This document shows, piece by piece, positions 35,773 to 50,813 of a stretch of 64,000 nucleotides of DNA; within the stretch, counting starts at the first letter, position 1; each line of letters starts with the position of its first letter. Source of the DNA: Pithys albifrons albifrons (Eukaryota > Chordata > Aves > Passeriformes > Thamnophilidae). The stretch spans positions 109,122,227 through 109,186,226 of the forward strand of contig NC_092458.1 of NCBI RefSeq assembly GCF_047495875.1. The letters run 5' to 3'. The position numbers and the translations under genes are program-made. The notes below the pieces were generated by a model that saw only the letters and a program-made list of their open reading frames with translations, made no database searches and was not told the origin of the DNA.

Positions 35773-38700
35773 CTGAGTTCTACAGGATTAATTTATAAAG
35801 CAGCCTAATTACTTCTTATTCTTGGAATAAAAAACCAAACAAATAAACAAAAAAACCCAACCCACAACAAAACAAATTTAAAAAGCAACCCACAACTATT
35901 ACCTTTTCATTAGACTGAGGATTCCATAACCAGGCAGATGGTACTTTTACCACAGATTGGTAGCATCAGTGGGCACTGCAAGTGTATACAATGAGGGTGA
36001 TGCTATTGCTAGACAAGCGTAAAAGCAAAATAGCAATTAATATTCAACTGAAACCCCAATTTTCTGTGAATTCAACTACGTTAACTGCAGACTTTTCAAA
36101 TTACCTCTCAATTACTAATGTGGAAGAGATTTGTGAAACACTGAGGAACAGAATCAAACTTGCTTAGGCCCTTTTCCATGACAGTGCTGTACGACAGTGG
36201 GGAATTTTGGATTATATATTTTTCAACAGTTCTCCAGCCACAGGTTAATTCAATTCTCAGAAAGGGTAAGTCCTGGGTCTCAATTAGTATGTAATGTGTG
36301 AGCCTGAAACCAAGAACTGAATCCCAGGTTACTGCTTTGGGAATTCAAAGTTAGGCTGAAGCTCATTTTCCCTCTCTAGTATTCTCTAAATCTTATTCAC
36401 CATTAACAATTTCAACAGTTTGAAGTAGTTTGAGCTTTTTATTTTGAAGCCTGCAAGGAACAATACTGAAATCCCCTGTTATAAGATAGTTAGAATTGAA
36501 ATGTATGGACCATAATTGCAGAAATGAAAGTATATACTTCCACCTCAAACTTTATGGTTTTGTTTAAACATGGGTAAAAGAAAAGGTTCTATGGCAGGCA
36601 AAAGAAGTATAATATTCTACATCATACCACTCAAAGTTTTGGCCATTTATTTGCAGCTACAGTACAGGATTCAGAGCCAGCTACTAAATATGCCTATTAA
36701 AATAAAAAAAAATCACCTTTATGTATTTTACGCTACTTATTTAAGATAATAAGAATGAATGATAACAGCTAAAGACATACTAATTCTCCTTTTGCTCGGT
36801 AATAACAGATGAATACTTCCTATTTTATTCAGTCCCACATATTTGATTAAATGTAGAACTCAAATTATTTCTTATAACTTCTTTTATCGGAATGGAGAAA
36901 TTTAGTAGCTACATTTCTGAGGAATAGAGCAACAGCCAATTCATAGATTTGTTTCAGGACAGTAAATCTAGGAAATATTCTCATATTTTCAGGAAATAGT
37001 ACTGATAACCCTCCCTCACTTTGAAAATTGTGCCATTCACCTTCTCCTGGAAAATGGAATAGCTGGTCCCTGTGGATGACTGCAAAGAAAAACTTCTTCT
37101 GTAAAGCCTCCTTTCCCTAAAGATTCAGGCCCAAAATCCCTTCTCCAGTTCTATTACAACAATGCCAGCTACAATTCACACTCCTTCCTTCCAGTCACAG
37201 CGGAAAATGGTGCACACTATCAGGCCACCTCCACATTTCCCTATTTCCCAGCAGCACATGCCAAAGTCACTCAGAGGGACGAACTGTGAAAGGATCTGGG
37301 ACTGATCTGGAGCAGTTTGCTTCTCATTCACCAGCCGAGAAGTACACACTGCTCAATTGTTCAGTAAGACTAACAGAACAGATAAATATTGCGGTAATGT
37401 GAACATTAATTTGGGTGTCTCTCTTCTACTCTGCTACTTTTAAGATCTTAGTATATCTTTGAGACCTCCATCTGTCTATGAAGAGTGAGCAGATTCCAAG
37501 ATTAGCTATAATTACAGAAAGATTGTCATTTTAATTGCTCAAATGTTTTGTCTTTACCCATTTAAAGCATGTGAGAAGAGGACAATGTGAACTTATTCCA
37601 ATTACAGGTACTAGACTCCAGCTGTGTTGGTCAACACCACTGTGAAACCCATCCTGAGGAACAGTGTGACTGAGTCCCCTCCTCTCAGACAGGTTTTATC
37701 TTAAAGACGATGGCTTCATTAACTACATATGTTCAATAAAATATCTTTGCAAAGAAGCAAGCAGAATGTATCCCACCCTGAGTGTTAGGACACCTAAGAT
37801 AAACACCATTAAAATAACAGATTTCTTATCAAAAGGAGACTAAATGGATAGACAAGGGACAAAGGGATAATAATAATATTATTAAAGGCTTACTGCAGCA
37901 GCACTTGTCCAAGTTACCCTTCCTAAAAAAAAAGCAACCAAAAAAACCCAACAAACCACCAGCAGTTCTGTAAGGAGATGACAAAGGCCAGAATGTATCC
38001 AGAATTCTTCAGCTGTACTTTTTTCTTTGTCTTTTAATATAAAATAATTAAAACTTCACTTGAGAGGGAAAAGACTCCTATAAGCAAGTATGCTGTTTCT
38101 GTAGGACATATAATGCTTGAGTATGCTCAACTTAATGCCTCAAGTTCATGTTCAAAGATCCACTTTTAAAGCATTGCATAAATGGCTTCACAATTTAATT
38201 AAAGGCTTATAAGCTTTATTGAATGGAGTCTTCAGCATGCTTTGCTCACCAGCTTATGACTACAAAGACATTATTTAGGGAACATTAACCTCATCTTTCA
38301 TTTGAATCAAAACTTATAATTTTAAACTTTTAAAGGCAACTTATCTTCCACATAAAATTACAAACAAAAAGCGGATCTCAAACATGATATAAAATAACTA
38401 CCTATCAATTTTTCCTACCAGACCTTCCACATTCATACTATCTTAGCCTGCAGATCCAATTATCCTCCAACATTTGCTGCTCAACCATGCTGAGATTATT
38501 CACCAGCCCTCCAGTTAGACTGTAATAAGAGGTCTGTGGGTGCATTTAAACTCTGAGAAATAAAGTATAAATGCTAGCAAGCATTGTCATGATATCTTTT
38601 TGAGTTACATGCACAGCCACAAACTGTACAGTAATGAATAACACTATTTTCAGCTGCTTTATCCATTCATTTGCATGACATTTGGACTTGCTAATTTTTT

Positions 38701-40837
38701 TAAAAAATCTAGGTGCAGCATACCTTAAGGATGATCCAACCCTTGACCCAAAGACCTTACAAATAGAACCACTAATACCACATGGAAGATATCTCCTCCT
38801 GTGCCCAGACAGCCAAAGCTCCAACATGGATATGTGATTACTGCCTGTAAAGGCAATCTCAGCTCCTTCTCACTACTTTTTTATTAAGCTTAACATTTGA
38901 AGAAAGTAATGATACATGCTGAAATTTCTTTGACCTGTAAGATTATGTTCTGCACAAAATTTGGCAGACTTTCTGCTTCTCAGCAAAAATATTAACAGCA
39001 GACTAATGATAAAATGATTTCTGATACTCCAGTCTTCATGGTCTTTGCGCACTGCAGTAGTTGTACATCATGACAAAACAAAAGCCCTCTGCCACAGGAC
39101 ATCAGTGTGCATTGCCAAAAATGTCAGAACCACAGTTTTCAGCCCAAAGCTGCAACTACTTGAACTGCAGGAGTCATTTCATTAGCTGACAGCTGCAATA
39201 AGCTGTTCTTTCTCTATGTGGAGAAGCTACTGGTGGGAGGTACAATTCACACAGGCAGACTCCATAAATCATATACCACTTAAAGAAAAATAAACTGAAG
39301 GAAACATTCACAAAGTACTGTGTTGTACCTTTCCTATTTGTTATCCTTATGTCTTATTGCATTTATCCCTTAACATTTCCTATTTGAAAAGCTTGGAATA
39401 GACTTTAAAGACATGAGACAAATTCAGAAAAATTCAAACTTTTTGTTCCCCTTTGTACTCGTTTTGCTGATCTAGAAGATCTGGATCCTTGAAGTTTATT
39501 TGGTTATCTATTTCTAGTGAATATATACCAGCTGCCCTTGAAAAAAGAAAATTAAGTTCTTTAGTTACAGGTTGAAACCATGATGATGGTGTTTATTTAC
39601 TGCGTTACGACTATGTAAGATAATAAAAAAATTTGGAATGCATATGTAATTACCTGGAAAAGGCTCTAACACATTTCAAAACCATGTATTAGTAAAATGC
39701 AGCATACCATTGAATGCACCAACATACAGAGACATTTCTGGGTCTTTAATGCTGTGATAACCTTTAGTCTCCAATTGTCTAAGGAAATCTGTAGATGGAT
39801 ATTAGTCATGAGGGTGGTGGGAAGAGACTTCACTGACACAAACAAGTGTTTGCCAGTCACTGCTGAGCCAGGCAAGTAACAGACCTTCAGATCTACCTCT
39901 TCAAATGGTTTATGTATTATTCAAACACTTTTCATGGAAACAATTGAAAACTGCTGGGGGGGAATAATGAACTGTACACCCAGATTTGTTTTTTCTTTAA
40001 ATCCATATTACGTTCATTATGTGAACCAAAACAGGTGTGTAATCTCCATTCTCATAGTGAATCTCCTCTATTTTTCATCAGTAGCTTATTGCTATACAAA
40101 CGGAAATGCTATGTTTGAACAAATATAGAATCAATATAAAAATGAGTTATGTAATATTTGATATTGCTTTTGCTGAGCTACTTTTAATTATTTTTTTTAA
40201 TTACATAGCATTACACAAGCAATTACACAGCTTGCTGTTTTGGGAGATTTTTTGTTTGGTTTGTTTTGTTTGCTTTTTTAATCTAGAAGCACACTGAAAA
40301 GGATTGATATGCGCATTTCACTTACGAACTATAGTCACTCTACTCTAGATTATTAGTACAAACTAAAAAACTACTGCTGTTGAAGCAGAGTCTTGGAGAA
40401 GGGTGCCTGCCACAACTCTGTGAGAGACAGGTATTTAGCTGTCACACCCCTAGAGTATTCCCTAGCACCAAGGACTCTCCAAAGCAAAGCAGAGCAAATC
40501 AGGCACCTCACTCCTGCACTCCAGCAATGGCTCCAGCCAGCAGGTGGCCCAAGTGGGGCAGCATTTAAGTTGTTTTAGCTGCTTATGGAAGCAGTTCTTA
40601 TCCATTCAGTTTTTTTGAGTCATTTTAATTAGTCATGGAGAAGAAACATACATTGCCAAGGTTATGTATTTCCATTACTTTTCTCCAGAATTACTGATGA
40701 GAAGAGTATCCGTTCCACTAGAGGGAGGAGCAGGCTCAGGAACTGAATTTCCGACTAATGTTCCTGTGCCACCTATGTGACGGATGGTCTGTTTTTAGGA
40801 AGTGCTTAAAGGCCAAAACTGGAACAGGAAGTTTTGT

Positions 40838-40855
40838 AACAACAACAACAACAAA
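40838..40855. repeat. (CAA)n microsatellite
   Basis: About five to six AAC/CAA units in a row, ending in an A run. Confidence 0.9.
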
Positions 40856-43800
40856 AATTAAAAAGGAAGAATCTCACCTGAAGTACATTTCATTTTCTTA
40901 TTTTATTCCTGTTTATTCTGAAAAAGTGGATTTAGTTAAAAATCATGTCTTACATTTATTTAGATTCCTAGGTGATGCTTTTCTTTGACACAGGGACAAA
41001 GCTACCTGGAACAGAACAGCAATTTGTAGCTTATCTCCTCTCTTACAAGATATTAATATTTCTATGGTTTTGCCTGGAATACAGCTGAAATTGAATAGAC
41101 CTAGAGATTTCAAAGGTTTAATTTTACCCTAAGAAAACTCAAGAACTACAAAGCCCCCACGTCAGAGTTTCTATATTTTCACTTACATTTAACTATATAG
41201 CAACTCACTGTCATGAAAAGATTAAGGTCATTCACTAGTGAAACTATTTTTAGAGACTTTGCCTGGGACAAGTCCGGTGACTGCTTAGTCCAACACAAAG
41301 GAAACAAAGGAACAACTGTATCAAGGCTACAAGGAGACATAGCTTTAGTCCAGCCTATCCATCTTACTTGCCAGAGAATAGCTGTACCAGAAAAGGAGGA
41401 CATTCAAGGAAGAGTAGAACCTGCCGCACATTCCTTTTCTCCTCTCCCTCTGAATCAGTGTTCAGACTGATGTACAATCTCTGTGATGACATCCAACATA
41501 CAACACTAAGCATGGGTGCATGTTACTGTCTTCTAGTTGGGTTTGACTAGCAGCTGTCACATTTAAATCTCTCACTGATGACTGAAAACAGACAAACTCC
41601 CTCTGTGTTGTGCAATCAATGCAGACAAGAGTCCAACAAAGAGGAGTGTTGCATTTGGAAAGGAAGGTGTAGTTAAATGCTGGTTCCTAACTGCTTAGGC
41701 AATCATTTTTATAATGCTTTAGCATATACCCCTCGAAAGTCTTGCCTCTTACAGAGGTTTTAGTGTAGCACATTTCATTGAGCCAGAAAGACAGAGAAAT
41801 TATCTATACAGCTTGACAAATGTCTGTTTATCCTTAACCAAAGACATTAAACTCCCTGGATATTAAGAGAGAAGCCTTGAACTTGATGGGATGCAGAGAG
41901 TAGGGTCAATATGCTTATGGCAGCCCCAGCAGGAAATGTACTGTGTTTTTTTATATTGCCTAGTGTTTTCTAAATATTTAGTCTTTTAAGCTTCTCATTG
42001 CTGTAGCTCAAACAAAAATCAAGGAAAATCTGAGTAACTGAGGTCAGCTGAAATTTTCCTGCCTTCCCAGACCCAGAGATGTGTGAGGGTTTGAACCAGG
42101 CTCCCAAGCAACATGTTATACTACAGTAATAAATCCAGAAAGAATTTTAGAGTCATCCATGATCATCTTAGCAGAAAAGAGCAGTACTATCTTGTACCAA
42201 AGGGCAATAAATATTTAGTGTTTGTCTTTATTATAGGTTATTTCTGACATCACGATAAGAAGACATGTAGTCTGGGATTAGAAATGCATTGAAGAGTCAT
42301 ATAGAGGTCAGTGAGAAGAAATTTGCATTATTCTGCTATTCTTACAAGCATACAGATTTCCCTTCTGAAGGTCTTGATCTGTGATGATAAGCAGAGGAGC
42401 AGAAAAGCTGCAGGATTCACATTTGGTTCCTGTTGTCATAAAAAACATTCTGAATAACATCCACCTATGGATGGGTTCTCTCTGGATCAATGCAAGGTTA
42501 CGGCCAGTGCCTCTTTTGCTCTCTGCTGATTAGCACAGGACTTGTGGTCTCATTAGTCATTGCTGGAGGATGCTGGGCATAGAGGACACTTGAGCAACAC
42601 TGGATTATGAACTATGAAGCCTTATAAAAAGTATGACACTAAAATTGATGCATTTTTCTTTGCAGTATTCTGCATATCTTGACATAAATCAAGATCAGTT
42701 TCACCTGGTTTCATCTTTTAAAGTGCTGCTTATTGCTGTGAGTTGCATAAAGTGAAATCGTTTCATTGGCATGAAATCAATGGGAATGGGTACAAGAGAA
42801 ATATTGTATTTGCACTTGAAGTTATTTATCAAGTGAAGTGAATACATACCCATTATGACTTTTCCCAAAATAACCAAGGAGGGGTTGCTTTCCATCAGTG
42901 AAAATTTAGGGAGCCACTTTGATCCTATAGGCACTTTTCCTTTATAAATACACATCTGTGACCTCAGGTACTAAACAAGAGCTTTACTCTAATGGCAGCA
43001 GAAATCAAATCCAGCAGATTTAGGCTAGCCTTTCCTGAAAAACAGGCTGCAATATTTAAATTGAAAATATTTAAAATACACTTTTTTACAGAAATAGAGT
43101 TGTGAAGTACTTTGTCAATGTGAATAGACTGTTGCACTGCACATTGGCTCTGTCACACATGACATTAAGGAATGATATTGAAAGAGGGGTTATGGCCCCC
43201 AGACAAAATCATTCAGACCACCTATTTCAAATTCCTCCTAGTAATAATTTATTCAAAATTTTTGCCAATTTGAAAAAAGTTCATAATCAGGATGGTTGAT
43301 CATTTTATGAGAATAATGTGAGAAAAAAAAAAAAGGAAAAAAGAAACCACACACTGGCAATCTATATACAAACACACAAAAAAATATTTTAAGAAACATA
43401 ACACCCCTTCCCAGTCAAGTCACGTTGAATGTAGATGATATTTAAGTATGGCAAGACATGCAAATGCCCATCTTTCTCTTAGTCAGTTACACTTAGTACA
43501 TTTTATTATATGTTACCAGAATTTTTAAGATAAAAAAACTCACTATGTCAAAACATATCCCAGAGCTAAACTTTGCACCTTTTACCTTACATATACATTT
43601 CAAGACTGAAAGTTTTGTATTTCTCAAGTTGAAATGTTAGGGACAGAGCTTTGTTCTTTTAATTCAAGTACTTTTTGATCTTTTTCAACTGAGATAATGC
43701 TTCAAGGTAGAGAAATACCATTTATATTACACATTATTCAGGAGCTAGAAAATTAAAATCCTGATTTTGGTAATATGTAAAATCCAACTCAAATGATGCC

Positions 43801-46800
43801 ATACTCTTCATTCCACCATGGCCATAAAATTTTGGAAAATGTACTCATTTTCCCTTAGAAGAGGACTGCTTCTTGGTTTTGCGTGACATCTAGTAATTAT
43901 CATTATTTAGATATATATTATTCACATGGTCTTCTCCTTACTGTGGCTGTTTTCTGAGACCAGGTTTACTAACACACACAGGCAATAGGCTGTGGGTTAC
44001 TCCAAACTATATTTCAGTAAACAGAGCTAAAATTAACTTGCAGTGTCAAATCTCCAAGCAAGATGAAGAATATTTGGACCCTGTAATTCCTTCTGCCATA
44101 CTTTCCATTCTCTCATTCCTCTCCTGTTTCACTGAGAGGAAGTGTTCCTATCTTTGCATAACACAATGTACATAGTTCAAAAGCATGCCTTGCTTTCATC
44201 TGCATACAGCACATCCAATCTAAAAAGTTACTTGAAATAGTTTTTTCAGTGCTTCATTTTAATGCCATGGGCAGCCAAACTTGAATACCCATGATATGGG
44301 AAACAGTGATACATTTTAACTCTTCTTAAACCTCCTGGGTGTAGTTTTATCAATAACAGCTTTCTTCTTGTTTCGAAAAGCATTCAGAACGGTTATTAGC
44401 CAAAAATACTTAGCTGCATCAAGGGCTTATCTGAGGACTGAAGTTGGCTTTATTTTGTTCAAATATTTCAGTTAGAACTGTCTGCATTCTTGTCTGCCTT
44501 CAGACAATTTGTTTAATTTTCCTGTTCAATTTTTAACACATTTTTTTTTCAGTTGTCAGCTATAAAAACTCACACATGGGTTCAAAGAGTCAAGTCATAT
44601 CCTTAAATGCATTTATAACTAACACAATTCTTGACACAACTGGGGTGGATTTGAGGCACAAACTTGCAGAATAATTTAACCATGTCACAACTACCACTGG
44701 TGACAAATGAGAGTAAAGAAAAGCATTTGATTTTCACATATTAAGTTGGGTGTGGAAGGAATTGCAGTTAGAAAAAATTTAGTAAATTTGGAAAGTTTTA
44801 TAAGGAATCAAAATGAGTTTACAACTCTTTTGTCCAGCTGTTCTTAGTAAAATCCTACTCTGAAGTATTTGCATTCTAGGAATAAGAGCAAGTTACAGAC
44901 ACTGCTGCAATTTGTTTAGATTTCCATATTTGCCAGGGGCAGCACCATTGCAGTGAATCTCCTCCAGTAGGGAGGTGATCTGTTCTTACATGTATATTGT
45001 ATTAGAGGATCACTTTACCTTTCATGTTTAGTTTTTACAGTGCTTTCTAACGCTAATTTATTTTGAGTGTGGAAATCTTAATGAAGACTGAAGAACTTCC
45101 TTAAGTCTTGTGTTTTTTTCTAGAATGTACTGCAGGACACCAAAAAGTGTGATTACAGCAAGTTAATGCATGTATGCTCACAGCCAGTGTCTTGAATTAA
45201 TAAGATTTTTTCCACTAACTTACTATGTTACTTTTAGAAAGAAAAGAGCTAGAAGAACAACAACAACAAAAAAATAAACTAAGTGTTTAATTGACAATCA
45301 TGTCTGATGTCAAACAAGCACATAATACTAGAAGAATCAAATTGTGATACATCACACAGTGAAAGGTGGTTCTTTTCAAATATATAGTCACCTTTATAGC
45401 AAACTTGCTAGTGTGAAAAATCACCACTGTTGGCAAGTGAATCCTAGTTTAACAGATGAGTCAAATTCTTTCTTATGCCATTTTTAGGAGCAGAAGAGAC
45501 ATTGTTATGGGGAATAACAATGATGAACTTTCAAGTTCATTCTTTGTGCCTCTCCATTTCTTCTCTCATGCAGGGGGTCTGAGAGGGAAATCCAGAGCAT
45601 GCAATGGAATTTATGCAGAATCATTTCCCTTAAATTGAAGAAAGTGATACTGCTTAAGGTGTTTCTTTCTTCAGCCTGAAAATTTCTCAGGAGGGATGAG
45701 GATGATGCAAAACTTCCTCAACTAAGGAACTTAGATGAACCCCACATCAATAAAGAATCTGGATGAAAGGACTTCTGAGCTCAGTGACACTTCTTGTTTA
45801 AAGGAAGGTCTGTGCTCTGAGCCAGGTGAAGTTCCAGGGAGCACGAACTACAATACAAACCATGGCAGCTACTTTACTTCAAAAGACTGAGGAGAAAAAG
45901 AAGGAATGATATATTATGAGGGAAATGTTTGATTTAGAAGGAACCTCAATTTCAGCTACACTTTAGCTAGAAATACAGGTCTCTTCTATCCTTATTGTGC
46001 CACACTGCAAGGAGAAAAGAATGAATTTGTGGCCGAAATAGCACGTAAGAAAAATCTGTGGCCTAACAACTCAAACACTTGGCTGAATATGAGACCTTCC
46101 GGGCTCTGGTTCCAACTCCTCAGACCAGTTTTTAACATTATAATCACATGATATTTGTCTCAAGCCAGTTGTGTTACAGAGAAGTCAGACCAGAACTTGC
46201 AATATCTCCCCTCAGCTGGGAACAACCAGGAGGTCACCAATTCACACTGCTGTTGTCTCCCAACTCACTTTCTCTCTCCTGCAACACTCATTTTGTTGGT
46301 GTAAGGATCAACTTACTCTGACAAGCAAGAAACAAGTTGAGTACAGAAAGAGGACAAATACACTCAGTGTGGTCACTATTGACAAAGGAGAAAGCTAGAG
46401 ATCCTCAGGGAAATTAAATTTACTGTATGAAAATACGACTTCACAGACCTGGAGCACAGATTTGGAAATAGCTAAGGAAAGACAGGTGATACAGGACTGG
46501 AAACAAATAAAAATTCCCTTAAGGAAGTCACACAGAGGGAGGCGGAAGGATGGTAAACACTTGGACCTCACTATGGACAAGGACAGATTAATGAGGAGAG
46601 AACTTTGGAGGACAGAGAGAGTTAATTGAGGCGAAGGACTGATGTGTTTGGCAGACTATAAATTGGCGGTGGTGAGAGAGAATTGATGGGACTGATGATT
46701 AGAGGATGGATAGAGAATGAAAGATTTATGGACTGGGCAGTTTAGACAGATAGAGTCTTACAGGTGAAACATAGGATCATCTATTAAGTCTCCTGTAGAT

Positions 46801-46979
46801 TGGAGGAAACATTTCATTATGACACCCAGCGTTCTGGGTAAGGATTACTTGAGTTTTATGACACTTAATAGTGCTGTTCAATGTATATGGTTAAGGTACG
46901 TGTACTTGCTTTATAATTCTTTCAAGGGTTCTAGAGCTTTAATTTTCCCTGTCCTTTCTACCGTTTTTTTGTGGGTTTT

Positions 46980-47004
46980 TTTGTTTGTTTGTTTGTTTGT
47001 TTTT
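46980..47004. repeat. (TTTG)n microsatellite
   Basis: Five TTTG units flanked by T runs. It interrupts the open frame at 46,819-47,070, which is therefore unlikely to be coding. Confidence 0.9.
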
Positions 47005-50000
47005 AAGGCTATCCTATTATATTTGCTGAGGAGGACACACAATAATCCTCATCATATTTCCATCATATGATGTATTCCTTTGATGAACCTAGAAACTTGA
47101 AAGTGTCTAAACTTTTCTTGAAGAGGCCATTTTCTATGTAATACAAGCAAATACATGTGCAAATCCACTCAAACTGGTTGAGGTATGGTGTTATGGAACA
47201 TAGAAAGAGATGGAAAAAACATCAGACCATAAGCTCCTCCTGAGCCTAGAACCAAGTGCTGAAGTTCTATTTCTACAGGGCTTGACTAAACATGATAAAA
47301 TAAAGGGTTCACAAATAATGTTACCAAGAAATTTGACTGTAGGTATGGAATTATTCTAGTATTTCCCTGAAGAGAAGAGATCAAAATATGTAAAGATGTA
47401 GGTAATAAGGACATATAGAAATATATTAATACAAGGACACACACTACATATGTTAAAAAAATTATAATTTGCATTTTAAACCACAGAAAAGGGTACCTGG
47501 AGAAAATATAAAGGTAGAAAAAGTGAAGTTTGAGCCTACTATTTAATTCTTCATTTCTTTCTTTCACAAGCACAAGTTTGTAGCCGCCAATGGATTAACA
47601 TATTACCCATGTAACTTGTGTAACCTGTTACCTGAGAGTCCATGTCTGGCTCTAAGCAAAGCAACATGAGATTGCTACATGTTTATGAGGACACGGAACA
47701 CAGTCGAAAGGACAAGTGCAAAACTGGGCAAACAAAAATCACTGTTACCCACCCATTTTCAAGTTTTGACCTAAGGACTCATTTTCTTGCCAGCTGATTC
47801 CACCCCAGAAGCATCACAGCCCACAGAATTCCTCTCACATAAAAGGTCAAGAAATTATAAATCACATCCTTCCTCCCATCTCTTATTTTTTTCTCTCCTT
47901 TTTTACACTCTTACCTGTTGAACTATACAAGTTTGGTAAATTTATGCCTAGTCATATGTCAAAACAAACAAGTCAGGGTAACCCAGACAGAAGACAGACT
48001 TCTCAACTCCAGGTTCTACTTGATACTTAACACATAAGTAAAGCACACTGCATTTGGTCCTCTGCATCCACTGAAATTTCCTGTGGTTTCCTCAAAAAAA
48101 AAAAAAATCTCAGTCTCCTGTGACAAACACACTTCATTCTGTTGCTTAGAGTGAAGTTCAGATATGCACATAATGCCTTGGAAAGTTACTTGAAGGAAAT
48201 ACTTGTTATGTATAAGGTCTGTGGGGATTATATTGCTTATTGTGGTCCAAATCCAATTACAGCAGAGACAATAAGTCCACAAAGTGAAAAAAAACACAAA
48301 CAAAACCAAAACAAAAACAACAACCCCCACCCCCAAACAAACAAACATGATAAAGAAAAGCAACAGAACTCAAATAACCTTCCCTTTTATTAAGAATCTG
48401 TTTCTCTTTAAAAACCTATTGGGAGACTATGTCTAATAAACCTGTGTTTATGCCTTGAGGAAGACACTTGTGGATGACACATTGCAAAACTGGTTGAGTC
48501 CTCCTCATTTCTCCAATATTCAACTGAGCAATACTCAATACTGAGGATTCAATATTACCAAGGAAAGCAATAGGAAAGGATTGAATCTTCTTTTCACTAA
48601 CTAAAAAGTCAATTAACAACCACCAAGATGTTTCACGTTTCCACAACGCCATCCTTTGTTTTTATGAGGATTCTTATGGAAATCAGTGCAGCTTCTAGGC
48701 AAGTGTCAGTCATGGTATCAAAAATGCTTGCAGGAATCTCTTACTGTAGGGGCTTGGGACACAATTGCTACACAATTTTCAGAAGTCTAGCTGCAGTTGA
48801 TGAAAGACTGAAAAGCAATTAACTAGTCTGAGAAGGACTAGAATAATTTTATTAGCTTTCTGCCTTCTTTCCTTGCCCCTAATCACCAAAAGCTAGGTCT
48901 CCTTTCACACTCTTATAGCCTCTTTATGCCAGTGTAATGCCCCTGGGATGTACAGCAGTGCAGGAGGTAAGCAGAAAACATACATGCAGGCAAATATAAA
49001 GTGAATGTAGGAAGGCAGCATGTAGTAAAAGACATAATGTGTGATCAGCCTTCTTACTCCATAGTATAACAGGGCATTCTTAACCTGTTCTGTCTGCAAA
49101 CTGCATCCAACAAAGGCTTCTTTTTCCTTCAGTGAAGAGGGTGAACTTCAGCTTAATAAGGCATATTCTCAAATGTCAGTTCTTGCCTTTCATTTGAACT
49201 TTAACATGTATCTACACACAATGCTTTTGGGTCAGAGAACTGTCCCTTCAACCCACACATCTGTGAAGCACAAAACATTATTCCTTTAAAAAAAAAAAAA
49301 AGGCAGCCTCTAAAGTTCTTCCATGTACTTAGACAATCAACAACTTAAAAACTGATTTTTGTAACAAAAATGTGAAATTGAATTGAAAAACACCTTAACT
49401 TCATTAAAATCCTTTTTTGAGTCGTTGATCATTAATTAACCTTGATACGCCCAAGCCAACATGAAGAGAAAAAATAACACAAACACTTTAAGAAAAGCAA
49501 AAAAAAAAAAGATTCTGATCGTGTTATAGGTAAGTTTAATTGCATCCTGAATTTTGCATTTTCCTCTTGTCCCTCTGTGCGCGTTTCTCTTTTTTTTTTT
49601 TTTTAACACCTTCACACTCAGGTGCGACAACACGACTGCTGCCGCCCCTGCACTGAAGGAGAAGGTCGTGGCCAAACCGCTCGGGGATGGAGCGAGCGGG
49701 AGCCGTCTCCCGCTCCGCACCGCCCTGGCCGGGGGTGTCCGGTCCCCCCTTGCGGCTGCGCGGGCGCGGTATCCCAGCTCCGGCCGGGCTGAGCATCCTC
49801 TGCGGAGGCGCTGCCCCGCGGGGCGGGGGCGACGCGGGGCTGCCGCACTGCCGCAGCAGGAGCAGCTGCTGCAGCGGAGCCGGAGACGACCTCCCTCCTC
49901 CTCCTCCTCCTTCTGCTTCTTTGCCGCGCCGGGGGTCCTCCATTGTGCGGGCTGCTCCAAGCGCCGCAGCGCCCCTGCGTAGAGGGGCGCTGCCCCCGCC

Positions 50001-50711
50001 CAGGGCTGGCGGGAGCGCTGTCACAGTCCCCCTCCCGCGCTGCCCTTTCCATTTCTGAAGGTGTTTATACACCTATATATACACACATAGAAATGCACAG
50101 ACACATTTTCCCCCTCCCGCTGAACTTCGCTCTCCGCCTGTCCGCTCCGCGGGGGATCGGGCGCCGGCTCGGGGAGAAGAGGGCGCTTCCCCCGCAGCGC
50201 CATCCCCACCAGAGCGAAAAGGGTTCCTGAGCGCCCAGCGAAAACAAAGCCAGCCCCCCGCTGCGGGGACCGCCCCGCCAGAAGTTGAGGTGCGGGGATC
50301 CCGCATCCTCCCCGCCTCCGCCCCGCTCAGCGGCAGGACAGCCAGAGGGGCACTCCGAGATCGCCCCGGGGACGGCGGGCACGCCGAGGCAACGCCGGCT
50401 GCGCGGCGGTCAAACTTCTTTGTTAATAGCACCCGAGCCCAAGGGCGGCGGTGGAGCGGGGTGCCCATCCCGCGGAGCCCCCGGCAACTTTCCCGACAAT
50501 GCGCACGCCGCCGGTACCCGCAGAGAAACTTGTTGGACCGCTATCCCTGCGCACTCGCGACTCTCCCATCCCTTCTCCCGCGGTGACCTCTCCCGGCGCC
50601 TCCGGGAAACTGTTGCCTTCTCCCGGTGCCGGTGCCCGAGCGCGGCGGAGCGGGGAGCGGCCACCCCCTCCCTGCGGCTCCTGGCCAGAGCCTGGCACCG
50701 GTGGTTGCGGG

Positions 50712-50717
50712 ACTCAC
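50712..50717 (-). other. Splice donor GTGAGT of predicted exon 1
   Basis: The plus strand reads ACTCAC here, so the minus strand reads CCGGAGG then GTGAGTCC. This is a strong match to the vertebrate 5' splice-site consensus. Its position about 75 bases after the TATA-predicted start supports a short leader exon and leftward transcription. Confidence 0.5.
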
Positions 50718-50790
50718 CCTCCGGGATCAGAAGGCTCTCAGAAAACTAGCGGTTCCATCATCCAGGCAGTCCTTCCCAACTTTCCTTGCA
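50718..50790 (-). other. Predicted non-coding first exon
   Basis: On the minus strand, an interval of about 73 bases starts roughly 30 bases after a TATA box and ends at CCCGGAGG followed by a GTGAGT donor. It contains only a 7-codon upstream ORF and no long frame, so it would be 5' untranslated leader. The exact start is not fixed: about 50,785-50,792 is expected from TATA spacing. The downstream exons and the gene are not identified; they would lie to the left, possibly beyond the window. Confidence 0.45.
50738..50761 (-). other. Upstream ORF (7 codons) in predicted leader
   Basis: Within the predicted leader exon the minus strand reads two consecutive ATG codons, then five more codons (MMEPLVF), then TGA at 50,738-50,740. 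If the exon is real, this short upstream ORF closes within exon 1 and could lower translation of a downstream start. The frame is read directly; its function is inference. Confidence 0.35.
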
Positions 50791-50813
50791 CAGAGAGAGG
50801 ACAGAGTTCCGTG

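Larger units (their letters stand above)
29946..49570. other. Long gene-free stretch, mostly single-copy
   Basis: Nearly 20 kb of AT-rich DNA with no recognised CR1, LTR, RNA gene or exon. Minor low-complexity tracts include A-rich runs near 35,826-35,880, 43,321-43,343 and 48,287-48,345, a (CAA)n at 40,838-40,855 and a (TTTG)n at 46,980-47,004. A weak pseudogene candidate at 35,127-35,772 is listed separately. The low transposon content is compatible with a large intron or a gene desert around a developmental gene. Confidence 0.45.

Noticed and set aside
41213..41550. Frames of 60-85 codons and a moderately GC-rich patch considered as an LTR
   Set aside because: No TG...CA termini with flanking duplication and no polyadenylation signal could be found.
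49436..50072. Overlapping minus-strand frames of 144-178 codons in the CpG island
   Set aside because: Three frames of the same strand and two of the other are all open here, as expected from GC-rich DNA with few stops. The peptides are low-complexity (poly-Gly, Ala, Pro, then poly-Lys from a T run) with no recognised domain.
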